A stretch of DNA of 35,518 nucleotides from contig CAAEFE010000033.1 of assembly GCA_900755095.1 (NCBI GenBank), forward strand, positions 1 through 35,518. Reading direction: 5' to 3'. Positions 17,248-26,734 of the stretch are shown piece after piece. Source of the stretch: an uncultured Bacteroides sp. Its GTDB lineage: Bacteria > Bacteroidota > Bacteroidia > Bacteroidales > Bacteroidaceae. Within the stretch, counting starts at the first letter, position 1. The number at the start of each line of letters is the position of its first letter. The position numbers and the translations under genes were made by a program. The notes beneath the pieces were generated by a model. The model was not told the DNA's origin and made no database searches. It saw nothing but the letters and a program-made list of their open reading frames with translations.

Positions 17248-18210
17248 TTACTCATATTTATGAATCCAATCTAAAGTGACCTTAGTACCCTCTACCCTAG
17301 ATACCGGCAAATGAGGAGCTATTGATTTTATAGGCTCCAAATTATGAACATTGTTCGTTGTCATATTATGCAGTCGGAAGCTAGTCATAGGGAAAGCGAT
17401 TCCTATTTTTTTTAAACAATCCCCCACATATCCCATCCATCGGAAGCAAAAATAAGGGACATGAGGAATTTTAATACCTTCGATATTTGCTATTTCATTA
17501 GCCCAATCTGTGATAGAATAGGCTTCGTAGTCTCCTAGATAATACACATTTCTGTTCACTTTTTCAGACTCCGCCTTCAAGATAGATTCTATTTGATAAA
17601 TAGCATTGTCAACATATCCATACGTCTTTTTACAAGCTTTCTTGCCCATATGAAAATACATACGATTCATCACAATATGGAAAAATTTATCGTAAGGTTC
17701 TCCAAACCATGGTCCCCAGATTGATGTGGGCCTTATAATGCTCCATGTATAAGACGGATTTGCCTTCTTTATTCTTCTTTCTGTTTCAACTTTACTTTCT
17801 CCATAAAGTGTATGAGGCGCATAGTCTTCAAAATCTTTAGGCATGTATCCGGGTTCACACACATACATTGATGAAGCAAACACTGCTTTTTGGACTGTAC
17901 CAGCTTCATCAATTGCTTTCAACAGGTTACTTACTCCAGTCATATTGGCATCGTAATCTTTCAAAGTCAAGCCTCTTAAATCTGTTCGAGCTGCCAGATG
18001 AATCACTATATCCGGTTTGTATTCCACAATTTTCTCCCTCAACTCTTCATACTCTCTAATATCCACGCGTTTCCAAAATCTATTGTGAGAATCGATTTTA
18101 GGCTCATTAATATCGAAAGTAAGAAGTTCGGCATCTGTTTTTTTTAACAGATGTTCTATCAGATTAGTACCAATAAATCCGCTTCCACCTGTAATTAGTA
18201 TCTTTTTCAT
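17248..18210 (-). CDS. NAD(P)-dependent epimerase/dehydratase (extended SDR)
   Basis: A nucleotide-sugar modifying short-chain dehydrogenase. The 320-residue protein has the Rossmann glycine motif GGSGFIGTNL at residues 7-16, DIREY and HLAARTDLRG further on, and the catalytic YGESK (Tyr-xxx-Lys) near residues 136-140, with a Ser at the SMYV position. Substrate and exact reaction (4-epimerase, dehydratase or reductase) are uncertain. This is the only clear sugar-nucleotide gene in the locus, so most donors must come from housekeeping pathways. The gene sits between the GT4 and GT2 genes with gaps of about 40 bases. Confidence 0.9.
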   Translation of the reverse strand: MKKILITGGSGFIGTNLIEHLLKKTDAELLTFDINEPKIDSHNRFWKRVDIREYEELREKIVEYKPDIVIHLAARTDLRGLTLKDYDANMTGVSNLLKAIDEAGTVQKAVFASSMYVCEPGYMPKDFEDYAPHTLYGESKVETERRIKKANPSYTWSIIRPTSIWGPWFGEPYDKFFHIVMNRMYFHMGKKACKKTYGYVDNAIYQIESILKAESEKVNRNVYYLGDYEAYSITDWANEIANIEGIKIPHVPYFCFRWMGYVGDCLKKIGIAFPMTSFRLHNMTTNNVHNLEPIKSIAPHLPVSRVEGTKVTLDWIHKYE

Positions 18211-18250
18211 TAATGAGGTATATGATTAATTTTCTTAGACTTTTTACTCA

Positions 18251-19357
18251 TTATAAAAGGTTTATATATTCTTCTTGATAGCGCCTAGACATTACTTCAG
18301 AGGTAAACTCTTTAGTGTAAACGTATTGAATGTTTTCTGAAGCCTTTAAACTATCAAATTCCAGTATTCTTGTTATCCCTTCAAGCAACTCTTTCTGATT
18401 GTGTTGATTGTAGAGAATACCTGTATCATCTCCCAACATATTCATTACTGCTCTATGCGATGGAATATCAGACAAAAGCATAGGAAGTCCAACACTCATA
18501 CTTTCCAACAAGGTATTCGCCAATCCTTCTGTATTGGAAGCCGATATATAAAAATCAGATGCAATTATATAATCATAAACCCTGTTTGAAAAACCAGGCA
18601 TTATGATATTTGTACTTTCTTGTTTTTTAAGCTCATCCCACATGGGGCCCTTACCAAGCATCACAAGTCCAATGTCTGATCTGTCGAGTAAACGAAACGC
18701 ATGGATGATAATATCAGGATTCTTTTCTTGTGAGAATCGACTAATAAAAATGAAATATTTCATCCCCTCTTTCAATCCAAATTCTTTTCGATATTTTGAT
18801 TTTTCATCGTCATTATACTTCCAAACAGGCATAGAGGAACCATTAGGAATACATTTAAAATCCCAACCTTTATTAGTTAAATAATCTTCTCTAATATTGG
18901 GAGCACAACAAATCCCATTTTTTATCCAACGAGTGAAAATATGATCAAGTAAAATAACAATTTCACCTTTAATTTTGCCATATAATACAATCTGAAACTC
19001 ATTTGGATAATTGTGAATAGTGAATATCTTAATAAATTTCTTTGGAAGAAATGCCATAAGATATAAAGATCGCGGACAATGAGCATGTAACACATTCGGT
19101 TCAATCTCATTAACAGTGTCTTTTAGCCTTAAATATAATGAAATTGGATTCAGAAATTTATTCTTCGAAAGTTGATATATACTTATAGGTAATTTTGAGA
19201 AATCATGCATTCTTGTCGTTTCTTTCTCTGGAACAAATGTAATAATAGAGACTTCAAATTTTAAGAAATCAATATTCTTAATGATGTTATACATTACATT
19301 GACAGGTCCTTCGTTGCATAGCGAGGACACTAAGTAGCAAATTCGTTTCTTTTCCAT
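18251..19357 (-). CDS. Family 4 glycosyltransferase
   Basis: A GT-B fold retaining glycosyltransferase of 368 residues. The N-terminal domain starts KKRICYLVSSLCNEGPVNVMYNII, with the LHAHCPRS region near 95. The C-terminal donor-binding half has FIFISRFSQEKNPDIIIHAF and the E-x7-E motif in SNTEGLANTLLESMSVGLP (about 280-298). The protein is intact. It is the GT closest to the pyruvyl transferase gene, 11 bases from it, so its sugar may be the one pyruvylated; this last point is inference. Confidence 0.92.
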   Translation of the reverse strand: MEKKRICYLVSSLCNEGPVNVMYNIIKNIDFLKFEVSIITFVPEKETTRMHDFSKLPISIYQLSKNKFLNPISLYLRLKDTVNEIEPNVLHAHCPRSLYLMAFLPKKFIKIFTIHNYPNEFQIVLYGKIKGEIVILLDHIFTRWIKNGICCAPNIREDYLTNKGWDFKCIPNGSSMPVWKYNDDEKSKYRKEFGLKEGMKYFIFISRFSQEKNPDIIIHAFRLLDRSDIGLVMLGKGPMWDELKKQESTNIIMPGFSNRVYDYIIASDFYISASNTEGLANTLLESMSVGLPMLLSDIPSHRAVMNMLGDDTGILYNQHNQKELLEGITRILEFDSLKASENIQYVYTKEFTSEVMSRRYQEEYINLL

Positions 19358-19368
19358 AGCCTATACCT

Positions 19369-20403
19369 CTATTGAAGAGCATTTTTAAGATAATCCCATG
19401 AAACTTTCTTTAAAATTTCAAGCTTTGAATTCACTTTATTGTAATCTATTTTTTTATTTTGCAGTTCACGGTATATAATTGGATCATTTTCATCAAAATA
19501 TCTATCTTCAAGACCCACAGATTTAAGTAAATCCTTTAATCTACTATTTTTCCCATTACTAGGAGATATCACAACAAACTGTTTATTGTAAATCAAGCTG
19601 AAGGCTAATCCATGAAAAGAGTCCGTTATTACAAATTTAGCTCCGGCAATATACCTAATCCAATTCTCAATCGATGGTGGATAAACATACCTAAAACCAA
19701 ATGTAGGTCTAATGGTTGAAATCATTTTTGGTGTTTTACCCAAAGATCTCGATAGCCTGATTGTTTTCTCCAATTGTAGTTTACCTCTATTGAGTAAATA
19801 ACAAATCACCTCATCATTATTCACTATACTTCCTGTTATTTCATTATAGTCAGCATGTAATAGCGTAGGGTCTAAAACTACTTGTGAGTTGAGTTTAAAT
19901 AAGCTATTCAAAAGATATTTTCCAGTCTCTTCTCTAACACTTATGCTACAAAATCTATGAAGAGAGCTATTTATGCTCGGTAGTAAACTCTGATATTGTT
20001 CAGGCCATTTTGAAATTCCAAAACTAGAAGCATAGGAGATTCTTCGAATGTCAGATTCTCCAAAATCCAAGAAGTATGCCAAGCATTTACTCTGACTGAT
20101 CCCCGGATTCCAAACTTGATCACTGCCTACCATTAAACAATCATAATTTGAAGCTATTGCATTTAAGTCGTCCATAGATTGAATCACCTTTGTTTCACTA
20201 GGATAAAATGTTTCCATAAATCTATCAAACGCTTTTATCTTAAAATAAAAGATTATCGAACTATTCGATCTTTTTTCATCTTGCCGGAAATTTATAAATT
20301 CAACTTCATGACCTAGTTCTTTTAGGGCTCGACACGTTGCATAACTTTGCATTACTGCACCATAGTTTGCAGAATGATGATATGTTAGTAATCCGATTCT
20401 CAT
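19369..20403 (-). CDS. Polysaccharide pyruvyl transferase family protein, copy 2
   Basis: Members move pyruvate from phosphoenolpyruvate onto a sugar as a ketal, giving the polymer negative charge. The ATG at 20403 gives 344 residues; a GTG one codon earlier is possible and lies right at the nitroreductase stop. Family marks are the start MRIGLLTYHHSANYGAVMQSYAT, VGSDQVWNPGIS near 93-104, the VRE in SVREETGKYLL near 155, VVLDPTLL near 178, and the active-site-like TDSFHGLAFSLIYNK near 275-290. It directly follows the nitroreductase without a gap, which implies linked use. The acceptor sugar is unknown, and some family members do other ketal or transfer chemistry. Confidence 0.9.
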   Translation of the reverse strand: MRIGLLTYHHSANYGAVMQSYATCRALKELGHEVEFINFRQDEKRSNSSIIFYFKIKAFDRFMETFYPSETKVIQSMDDLNAIASNYDCLMVGSDQVWNPGISQSKCLAYFLDFGESDIRRISYASSFGISKWPEQYQSLLPSINSSLHRFCSISVREETGKYLLNSLFKLNSQVVLDPTLLHADYNEITGSIVNNDEVICYLLNRGKLQLEKTIRLSRSLGKTPKMISTIRPTFGFRYVYPPSIENWIRYIAGAKFVITDSFHGLAFSLIYNKQFVVISPSNGKNSRLKDLLKSVGLEDRYFDENDPIIYRELQNKKIDYNKVNSKLEILKKVSWDYLKNALQ

Positions 20404-20406
20404 CAC

Positions 20407-21393
20407 TTATTGATTAAATTTTACATACTGTTTATATGAATAGCGATGCGAAACTGCAACTTTAAAGTCATCCTTATACGTTCCAACACCTATCAAAAGA
20501 ACTGGAATCTCATTTCCGGGAATATTCATTTCTTGCTTTATCTTTTTTATGACTCTCCATTTATGTCCCATAGTCAATGGTATGGTAGCTAATCCATTAT
20601 AATGAAGGGAGTAAAGAAGATTCATCGCATAAAGTCCTCCATCAACAAAAGGTAGATTTTGTTCATAAAAGCCATAATTCCTCAAATCACCACATATAAG
20701 AATAGCACATTGCATTTGTTCATAAAACCCCTTGCTCCCTCCTTGTAACTTGAACATTTTTTCAACTAACTTATTTTCTGTATACACATGAATTACCCAA
20801 CTCTGTCTATTACAAGCTGATGGAGTGCGTTCACAAAGTTTTAATGCAGCATAAACTTTATCTATATCTAATGGTGAATCACCAAAATCACGAATAGAAA
20901 AACGTGATTGAGAAAATGAATCAAAAGGACATTGGGTTTTACTTGAAACATCTTTTAAGCTAAGATTATATATTCCGCCAACATCATTGCTTTTTATATT
21001 GTAACAAGAGCACAATTTATTGAGTGCTATCTCTATATCAGCCATAGCAGCACCCATATTCTCATTAAATTCGATATACTTCTGTAAGACGGAGACAGAT
21101 TCAACAACAAACTGTTTCGAGCCACCTTTTTTTAGCAAATCCGCAAGATCCTCAATAAGAGAAAATGCCTTTTCTTTTCCAAATCCCACCCTTACTCTAC
21201 CAATAGACATTCCCTTTTCCAAGGCATGTATTCTGATTTGCAATTCAGCTTGTTTCTTATATATATCCTTTGTTTGATTTGTGCTTCCATTATACAAAGT
21301 CAATGAAAAGGATTCTCCTATTTTTTCATATATAATCCGTAGCCATACAATAAAGCTATTTCCTTTAATAGCTGATTTAAACCTTTCTTTCAT
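20407..21393 (-). CDS. Nitroreductase-family flavoprotein with N-terminal extension
   Basis: An FMN-dependent oxidoreductase fold is seen in the C-terminal 190 residues. The flavin motif SRFSIRDFGD lies near 166-175, then LCERTPSACNRQSWVIHVY near 190-208 and a LLYSLHYNGLATIPL stretch near 265-279. The first 150 residues are an extension with the motif IHALEKGMSIGRVRVGFG near 55-73, which I have seen in capsule-linked nitroreductases but cannot assign. I use ATG 21393 (328 residues) rather than the TTG at 21402. It abuts the pyruvyl transferase downstream. Its substrate is unknown. A sugar-related reduction or supply of a modified precursor are guesses. Confidence 0.88.
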   Translation of the reverse strand: MKERFKSAIKGNSFIVWLRIIYEKIGESFSLTLYNGSTNQTKDIYKKQAELQIRIHALEKGMSIGRVRVGFGKEKAFSLIEDLADLLKKGGSKQFVVESVSVLQKYIEFNENMGAAMADIEIALNKLCSCYNIKSNDVGGIYNLSLKDVSSKTQCPFDSFSQSRFSIRDFGDSPLDIDKVYAALKLCERTPSACNRQSWVIHVYTENKLVEKMFKLQGGSKGFYEQMQCAILICGDLRNYGFYEQNLPFVDGGLYAMNLLYSLHYNGLATIPLTMGHKWRVIKKIKQEMNIPGNEIPVLLIGVGTYKDDFKVAVSHRYSYKQYVKFNQ

Positions 21394-21411
21394 TTGAAAC
21401 AATCTAAAGAT

Positions 21412-22533
21412 TTATTTACTCAATACATCATCAAACATTTTCACATACAGAGACGCAATTCTTCCAAACGAATAGTATTGTTCTGTATGCTCTGCCATTA
21501 AAGCTTTCAACTTACTATAATCACATGCATACTTATCTATGGCATTAGCCATTACACGAACTAAATCGTTTACATTCCCTGGTTCAAAAAGATATCCATT
21601 CACACCTTCAAGAATTTCATCAGAAAAGCCTAATAAATTTGATGCTATAATTGGAATATTATAATTAAATGCAATTTTTGTAGGGCCACTTTGAGACACT
21701 ACTCTATAAGGTTGAACAAAATAGTCAGTGGAAGCAAATAGATTAGCTATTTCAGAATTATCTATTGACCGAATATCTATATCAAAAAGCTCTGGATATT
21801 TAATTTTTGTCTGATAAAAACTCCAATCTTTACACATACCATTAATCGATACCCTAAAGTTTCGATATCCTTTATCATAAAGTACACATGCAGCATCTAT
21901 TAACAAATCAATATTTTTAGCATAATTAATTGTACCAAATGAAAGGAATCGAATAATACCATCTTTAGGTTTCACAATGGTAGGAACACCAAAGTCTTTT
22001 AAGGCTAATGGAATCTTAAATACCCTTGAACTAGGAAAATGTTTTTGAAAAAGCTCCGCTTGTGACTTAGAAAACATATTAACATATTTCACTCGTGAAT
22101 AAACCAATCTACGCAGTATATTTAATAGTCTTTTATGTCCCATACCTATATGAACTTCTCCTTGATGTGCTGTTTGAATATAATGTCTCTTTGGTAATAA
22201 ATAAAACATTGGCAATTTCCATGGTGAATAGATACTATCATTCATATAAATTATATCAGGAGTTTGCCTTTTTATAGCTTTGCCAAGGCGTATATTTATT
22301 AGAATATTCTTAGGATTGCGCATTTTATAATTGAACCTAAAAAATTCAATTGTCAAATTCATATTTTCTTTCCTTATTTGTTCGAAGTCTGACTCTTTGA
22401 ACCTATTATTCCTACTAAAAAGTACGATCCAATGAATATCATAATGCTTTAAAATTTCATGCATATTGAAATAATTCAAATCGCAGTCAATGAAGCAATC
22501 TGGAGTAATCCAACATATTTTTTTCTTATTCAT
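21412..22533 (-). CDS. Family 4 glycosyltransferase, TQSG-type donor motif
   Basis: A 373-residue GT-B protein. It opens KKKICWITPDCFIDCDLNYFNM. The C-terminal half has IIRFLSFGTINYAKNIDLLIDAACV and a donor-site segment YFVQPYRVVSQSGPTKIAFNYNIPIIAS. There the usual E-x7-E of GT4 is replaced by a PYRxxxQSGxxxxAF pattern, which occurs in a recognisable GT4 branch. It is followed by the classic EGVNGYLFEPGNVNDLV end. The fold is intact, so it is probably active. It is one of four GT4s in the operon; the sugar is not predictable. It lies 18 bases before the nitroreductase start. Confidence 0.88.
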   Translation of the reverse strand: MNKKKICWITPDCFIDCDLNYFNMHEILKHYDIHWIVLFSRNNRFKESDFEQIRKENMNLTIEFFRFNYKMRNPKNILINIRLGKAIKRQTPDIIYMNDSIYSPWKLPMFYLLPKRHYIQTAHQGEVHIGMGHKRLLNILRRLVYSRVKYVNMFSKSQAELFQKHFPSSRVFKIPLALKDFGVPTIVKPKDGIIRFLSFGTINYAKNIDLLIDAACVLYDKGYRNFRVSINGMCKDWSFYQTKIKYPELFDIDIRSIDNSEIANLFASTDYFVQPYRVVSQSGPTKIAFNYNIPIIASNLLGFSDEILEGVNGYLFEPGNVNDLVRVMANAIDKYACDYSKLKALMAEHTEQYYSFGRIASLYVKMFDDVLSK

Positions 22534-22642
22534 ACAAAATAGGGTATAAGGTAAACACTAACGATATAAAGTTATTCACAATATTCATCGACAGAAGTAT
22601 ATATAATCCGTTTCATCGGATGCTAATCTCCATGAAGATTTA

Positions 22643-23191
22643 CTATTGTAAGAGTAACCACCTCCTCGAACTTATACACTGATACTTTAAGTCATGATTT
22701 CGTTCGCCTATTATTTTTGCAGGAATGCCACCCACGATAGCATAATCTGGAACGTCTTTAGTCACTACAGCTCCTGCTGCCACTACCGCCCCCTTACCTA
22801 TTGTTACCCCTTTTAATATTGTCGCTCCCACTCCAATCCAGACATAATCACCAATAACAATAGGTTGATGATCTCCTTCAAATGTGGGAGAGTTAACATC
22901 ATGTCCACCGCTAATAATGTTGCATCGGTGACTAATCGAGACACTATTTCCAATAGTTATACCACCAAATGCTTGTAAAATACACCCTCTATTAATATGG
23001 GTATAGTTTCCTATATTTAGTTTTGTTACTCTGCCTATATATCCACACATATCAATTCGTGTATGATGGCCTATCTTGCCACCAAACATTATAAGACAAT
23101 ATTTACGTATTATGTGAGATGGAATATATGTAACTATATTGTTATAGAAATAACCAATTAGAGACATCAAAATAATTTTCAAATGGTTCAT
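22643..23191 (-). CDS. Hexapeptide-repeat O-acetyltransferase (WcaF/LbH type)
   Basis: A left-handed beta-helix acyltransferase that probably moves acetyl from acetyl-CoA to a sugar hydroxyl. The 182 residues carry an N-terminal hydrophobic stretch (IILMSLIGYFYNNIVTYIPSH). Hexapeptide turns run from about 55 to 165 (IGNYTHINRGCILQAFGGITIG, VWIGVGATILKGVTIGKGAVVAAGAVVTKDVP), with the catalytic-type His in the SHRCNIISGGHD region and ending VGGIPAKIIG. The last nine residues (SSRRWLLLQ) look unrelated to the family, and another frame carries on with GGGYSYNSKSS-like sequence to a stop at 22585. An unusual 109-base gap follows. A C-terminal frameshift is suspected. Confidence 0.85.
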   Translation of the reverse strand: MNHLKIILMSLIGYFYNNIVTYIPSHIIRKYCLIMFGGKIGHHTRIDMCGYIGRVTKLNIGNYTHINRGCILQAFGGITIGNSVSISHRCNIISGGHDVNSPTFEGDHQPIVIGDYVWIGVGATILKGVTIGKGAVVAAGAVVTKDVPDYAIVGGIPAKIIGERNHDLKYQCISSRRWLLLQ

Positions 23192-23202
23192 GGTCTTTTA
23201 TT

Positions 23203-24339
23203 TTAATAGTTATCAATAAGTTCTATCCATCGTTGACCAACTCGTCTGACATCAAATTCTCGGCTTTTTTCCATGGCTTTAACGCTGATTATTTCTTTAT
23301 TCTTTTTTGATAACAATATAAATTCTTTTATCTTCTGTACATATTCACCTTCATCGAATGGCGTAATGACATATCCATTGACCTTATCATCTATTATATC
23401 TGGTAGAGATGCAAATGAATTAAAAACAAATGGCACACATCCATACTGCATTGCTTCAATTAAGACCATACTAAATCCCTCGTAGTTACTTGTCATGCAA
23501 CTGCATACGGCTTTTTTATAATATTCCGTCGGATTTTGAAAATCATGAAATGTGATACGTTTAAGACGCATTTCATGAGCCAGATTCTCATACAATTCTT
23601 TTTCGGGTCCTCCTCCTACTATTTCAAGTCTATAATCGAGTAATTCATTTTGCAGTCTTTTCCAAATATTAAGAAGAGATTGAAAACGCTTTTGTCTAGT
23701 ATTTATTCTTCCGACATATAGAATCATTTTCTCTTTCTTCTGATAATCCAATTGATATTCTTCATCAATACAGAATGGATTGGGCAAAGCACATATACAT
23801 TTAGGGTTGAAATCATAAAAACTTTTTAGGTCATCCCTAAAGAAATCAGAAAGAAGGACTATCTTCATTTTATTTAATTCAATTCTTCTGAATGATGCTA
23901 AATATCTCAAATCAAAACGTATACGTTTTAAGCATCTGTCAACAAAAGATTCTTTCAATATATTTGGCAACTTTGCCGAACTGGGATACATCAATTTGGA
24001 TGGAACATTGTGTACATGAAAGAAAACCTTTTTATCAATTAACCGAGAACAGTAATTGAACAATTGATAACTTGGAAATGGACAAATTACAATATCTACA
24101 GCCATTTCCATCATTACCTTGTCTAACTTATCAAAATATCCAACATTATCAATAGAATACTCCATAAATATCGCTTTGGTATAGACGGAATTTTTATCAT
24201 AATCAGTTTTTCTTTGATACGTAGCAAACACATTATATCCATGCTCCCTAAAATAAGGCACAAGATTATGATATACCCTTTCGACTCCTCCAGTTGTGGG
24301 ATCTATTGCATTCGTAAACGTTATAAGTATATTTTTCAT
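23203..24339 (-). CDS. Family 4 glycosyltransferase
   Basis: A 378-residue GT-B enzyme. It starts KNILITFTNAIDPTTGGVERVYHNLVPYF, the glycine-rich acceptor-side loop of GT4. The C-terminal half shows MILYVGRINTRQKRFQSLLNIW and LEIVGGGPEKELYENLA. The E-x7-E motif is in TSNYEGFSMVLIEAMQYGCVP (about 295-315). It is complete, and likely adds one sugar to the undecaprenyl-linked unit on the cytoplasmic face. It lies 3 bases after the preceding GT4 stop (24343) and 11 bases before the acetyltransferase start, so it is firmly within the operon. Confidence 0.93.
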   Translation of the reverse strand: MKNILITFTNAIDPTTGGVERVYHNLVPYFREHGYNVFATYQRKTDYDKNSVYTKAIFMEYSIDNVGYFDKLDKVMMEMAVDIVICPFPSYQLFNYCSRLIDKKVFFHVHNVPSKLMYPSSAKLPNILKESFVDRCLKRIRFDLRYLASFRRIELNKMKIVLLSDFFRDDLKSFYDFNPKCICALPNPFCIDEEYQLDYQKKEKMILYVGRINTRQKRFQSLLNIWKRLQNELLDYRLEIVGGGPEKELYENLAHEMRLKRITFHDFQNPTEYYKKAVCSCMTSNYEGFSMVLIEAMQYGCVPFVFNSFASLPDIIDDKVNGYVITPFDEGEYVQKIKEFILLSKKNKEIISVKAMEKSREFDVRRVGQRWIELIDNY

Positions 24340-24342
24340 ATA

Positions 24343-25560
24343 CTATATTTCAGAATTGATGTATTCAACAAATTGTTTGTATTGAAGTTGATTATCAAAT
24401 GATTGAGCTCTCAATACTGAATGTTGAGCCATATTTTCTAATTTAGCTTTATCCATACCATATATATTTTCCATTGCTGCAGCCAATGAATTAACCAGAT
24501 TCGCATCATTCTCCACAACAATGCCGCACTCTTCATTAACGATTTCCGGCATTCCTCCACTTCTCGTTATAATGACAGGCAAGGAGCTTGCAATTGCCTC
24601 AAGGCAGGTAAGTGCAAAAGGCTCCTCCCATATGGAAGGGAATACACCCACATTTGCAATTTGATAATATCGATGAATGACTTCATACTTTACAAAGCCT
24701 GTAAATATGACCCGTTCTCCCAACTGATGAATGATAGACGCAAGTTCTTTTTCGAATAGGGACACGTAAGTAGAAGAAAATGCAAAACTTCCGACAATAA
24801 GCAAATAGGCATCAGGCATTTTATCTTTAGATTCCAAGAAAGCAAGTAGCAATTCTTTTATACCTTTGTAATTTCTCAATCTACCCGAGAAAACAAAAAG
24901 AAAAGAATTTGCAGGAATATTTAATGACTTTCTCAATGTATGTCTTTCTTCATTTGTAGTCCTTACATTGAACTGATTAAAATTAATTGAATTATATAAT
25001 AGCTTGATGGCAGCACCATATTTTCCTTCAACATTTTTCTGCAACACAGTGCATATATAGTTGCTAATCCCCAAATAAAGGTCTGTTGATTTTGCATTCA
25101 AATCATCCCAATGACGCAAGCTATGGGGCGGTACATTATGTATGCGTTGTATAACGGGCAATGCGGTTTTCCTCTTTATATAATCAGCATTAATTGAAGA
25201 ACCTTCCAAAAGAACAGCATCAATATTGTTACAATTCTTGATGAAACGAACCAACGCGCTTGCATAACAATATCCAATAAATGGCAGACCTGTCCGTAAG
25301 GCTATAAAATTATAACAACGCTTTAGAAAGTCTGTCATTCGATTCAAAATACTCGAAGTACTAACAAAGTGAAAATGGGTATATCTATACTCTTTTGCCT
25401 TTTCTCTTGCATTAACGTTATCAATAGAAAGAATTTCAAGCTGCATTTGCTTTTCTTTTTCATTGGTATCAACCAGAAGCTGAACCAATGTTTCTACTGC
25501 ACCTCCCAAAACTGACGGTATGGGTAATGTCCCATTATTCATTATAGCGATTCTTTTCAT
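24343..25560 (-). CDS. Family 4 glycosyltransferase
   Basis: A 405-residue GT4. It starts MKRIAIMNNGTLPIPSVLGGAVETLV, with the acceptor-side glycine loop at about 19-22. RIHNVPPHSLRHWDDL lies near 145, then LFVFSGRLRNYKGIKELLLAF near 225-245. The E-x7-E motif is in PSIWEEPFALTCLEAIASSLP (about 312-332), followed by SGGMPEIVNEECGIVV. The ATG at 25560 is 26 bases inside the wzy gene. I keep this start because the MKRIAIMNNG opening is the normal start of the fold. The overlap suggests translational coupling to wzy. Confidence 0.93.
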   Translation of the reverse strand: MKRIAIMNNGTLPIPSVLGGAVETLVQLLVDTNEKEKQMQLEILSIDNVNAREKAKEYRYTHFHFVSTSSILNRMTDFLKRCYNFIALRTGLPFIGYCYASALVRFIKNCNNIDAVLLEGSSINADYIKRKTALPVIQRIHNVPPHSLRHWDDLNAKSTDLYLGISNYICTVLQKNVEGKYGAAIKLLYNSINFNQFNVRTTNEERHTLRKSLNIPANSFLFVFSGRLRNYKGIKELLLAFLESKDKMPDAYLLIVGSFAFSSTYVSLFEKELASIIHQLGERVIFTGFVKYEVIHRYYQIANVGVFPSIWEEPFALTCLEAIASSLPVIITRSGGMPEIVNEECGIVVENDANLVNSLAAAMENIYGMDKAKLENMAQHSVLRAQSFDNQLQYKQFVEYINSEI

Positions 25561-26734
25561 ACAAGGATATTTTATAAATGAGATATAAACATATTGCTTG
25601 TATCAGAAAACATCCTTGACGGACAAATTCAGCAGACGTAAATGCACAAGTCAGAATGTATCCGAACCATACAGAAAGATATAAATATTTCTTGGGAAGT
25701 TTTGCAAATGCCGCTTTTAGTGACCACCATAACATTCCAATCAGGCTAAGTACTCCGGTCATCCAACTAATTCCCAACAATCCCCAATCGTAATAATGCA
25801 AGCCGTATGATTCATTTCTCACAATTTCTAAAGAATAAGATGTTCTCAATGCCCGGTTACATAATCCAGAACCCAAAAACATCTCTACCGCACTCTTATA
25901 ATGATTACCATAATAATGGAACAAAGTTGCATATCTAATATAATCTTTATTACCAAAAGTCTGGTCGGATTCTTGCCTCTCCATCATTCTTTCAAAAACC
26001 GTTTGGAAGATGGGAGTAAGATAAAGCAGATAAGCACCTAATCCCCCTAATGCACACCAGAAGACAAGTTTCTTTGAAAAGCCGTTAAATCTTATAATCA
26101 TTATTATAGAAAATACAGCAGAAAAGAACAGTAAAGTTCTAAATCCAAATAACAACATACACACCAATGAAAGCAACATGGGAAGTGTATAGTTCATTTT
26201 CTTCTCCAAGATTTTATTCAAACTATAAAAATATCCCAATGAATTAATGGACATTCCCACCATTCGAATTCGTCGGTTCAACACATCTATAGTTTCATTG
26301 TACTGATTGTTTTTATCTAGAAATACAAGTTTGGGATAGACTGAAACTTGATATAAGTAACAAAAGCAGAATATGATAAAAGCCCAGAACAATACCTTTT
26401 CAAGAACTTCAATACTTACATTGTATTTGCACAAGACAAAATAAAATACAATCATAAGATATATATTATATTCGCCCATAATACTGACAGGACTTTCATT
26501 CCTAAAATACATACACGACAAGATGCTTAGAAAGCAGCTAACTACAAAGATGGAAATGGGCTTACTGTAAGATGTTCCTTTTTTATAATAAAAGAAGAAA
26601 ACACCCACCAACACGATAAATAAGTATCTAGGTATTGGAAGAAGACCGTAACCTTGTTCCAATATCAGACAAACTATTAATAATATCGGAAAGGAGTTTG
26701 CCAATGGATATCTTTTGACTATTGCATTATTCAT
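25535..26734 (-). CDS. wzy: O-antigen/capsule repeat-unit polymerase
   Basis: A polytopic inner-membrane protein of 399 residues with about ten predicted hydrophobic segments. There is a larger hydrophilic loop near 240-300 (FERMMERQESDQTFGNKDYIRYATLFHYYGNHYKS) in the position of the main periplasmic loop of Wzy polymerases. Wzy proteins share little sequence, so the call rests on topology, length, the RxxxR/K-like pattern in the loop and the gene's place in a Wzx/Wzy operon that has no other polymerase candidate. It joins flipped repeat units on undecaprenyl pyrophosphate in the periplasm. It overlaps the pyruvyl transferase stop by an ATGA and the following GT4 by 26 bases. Confidence 0.85.
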   Translation of the reverse strand: MNNAIVKRYPLANSFPILLIVCLILEQGYGLLPIPRYLFIVLVGVFFFYYKKGTSYSKPISIFVVSCFLSILSCMYFRNESPVSIMGEYNIYLMIVFYFVLCKYNVSIEVLEKVLFWAFIIFCFCYLYQVSVYPKLVFLDKNNQYNETIDVLNRRIRMVGMSINSLGYFYSLNKILEKKMNYTLPMLLSLVCMLLFGFRTLLFFSAVFSIIMIIRFNGFSKKLVFWCALGGLGAYLLYLTPIFQTVFERMMERQESDQTFGNKDYIRYATLFHYYGNHYKSAVEMFLGSGLCNRALRTSYSLEIVRNESYGLHYYDWGLLGISWMTGVLSLIGMLWWSLKAAFAKLPKKYLYLSVWFGYILTCAFTSAEFVRQGCFLIQAICLYLIYKISLYEKNRYNE

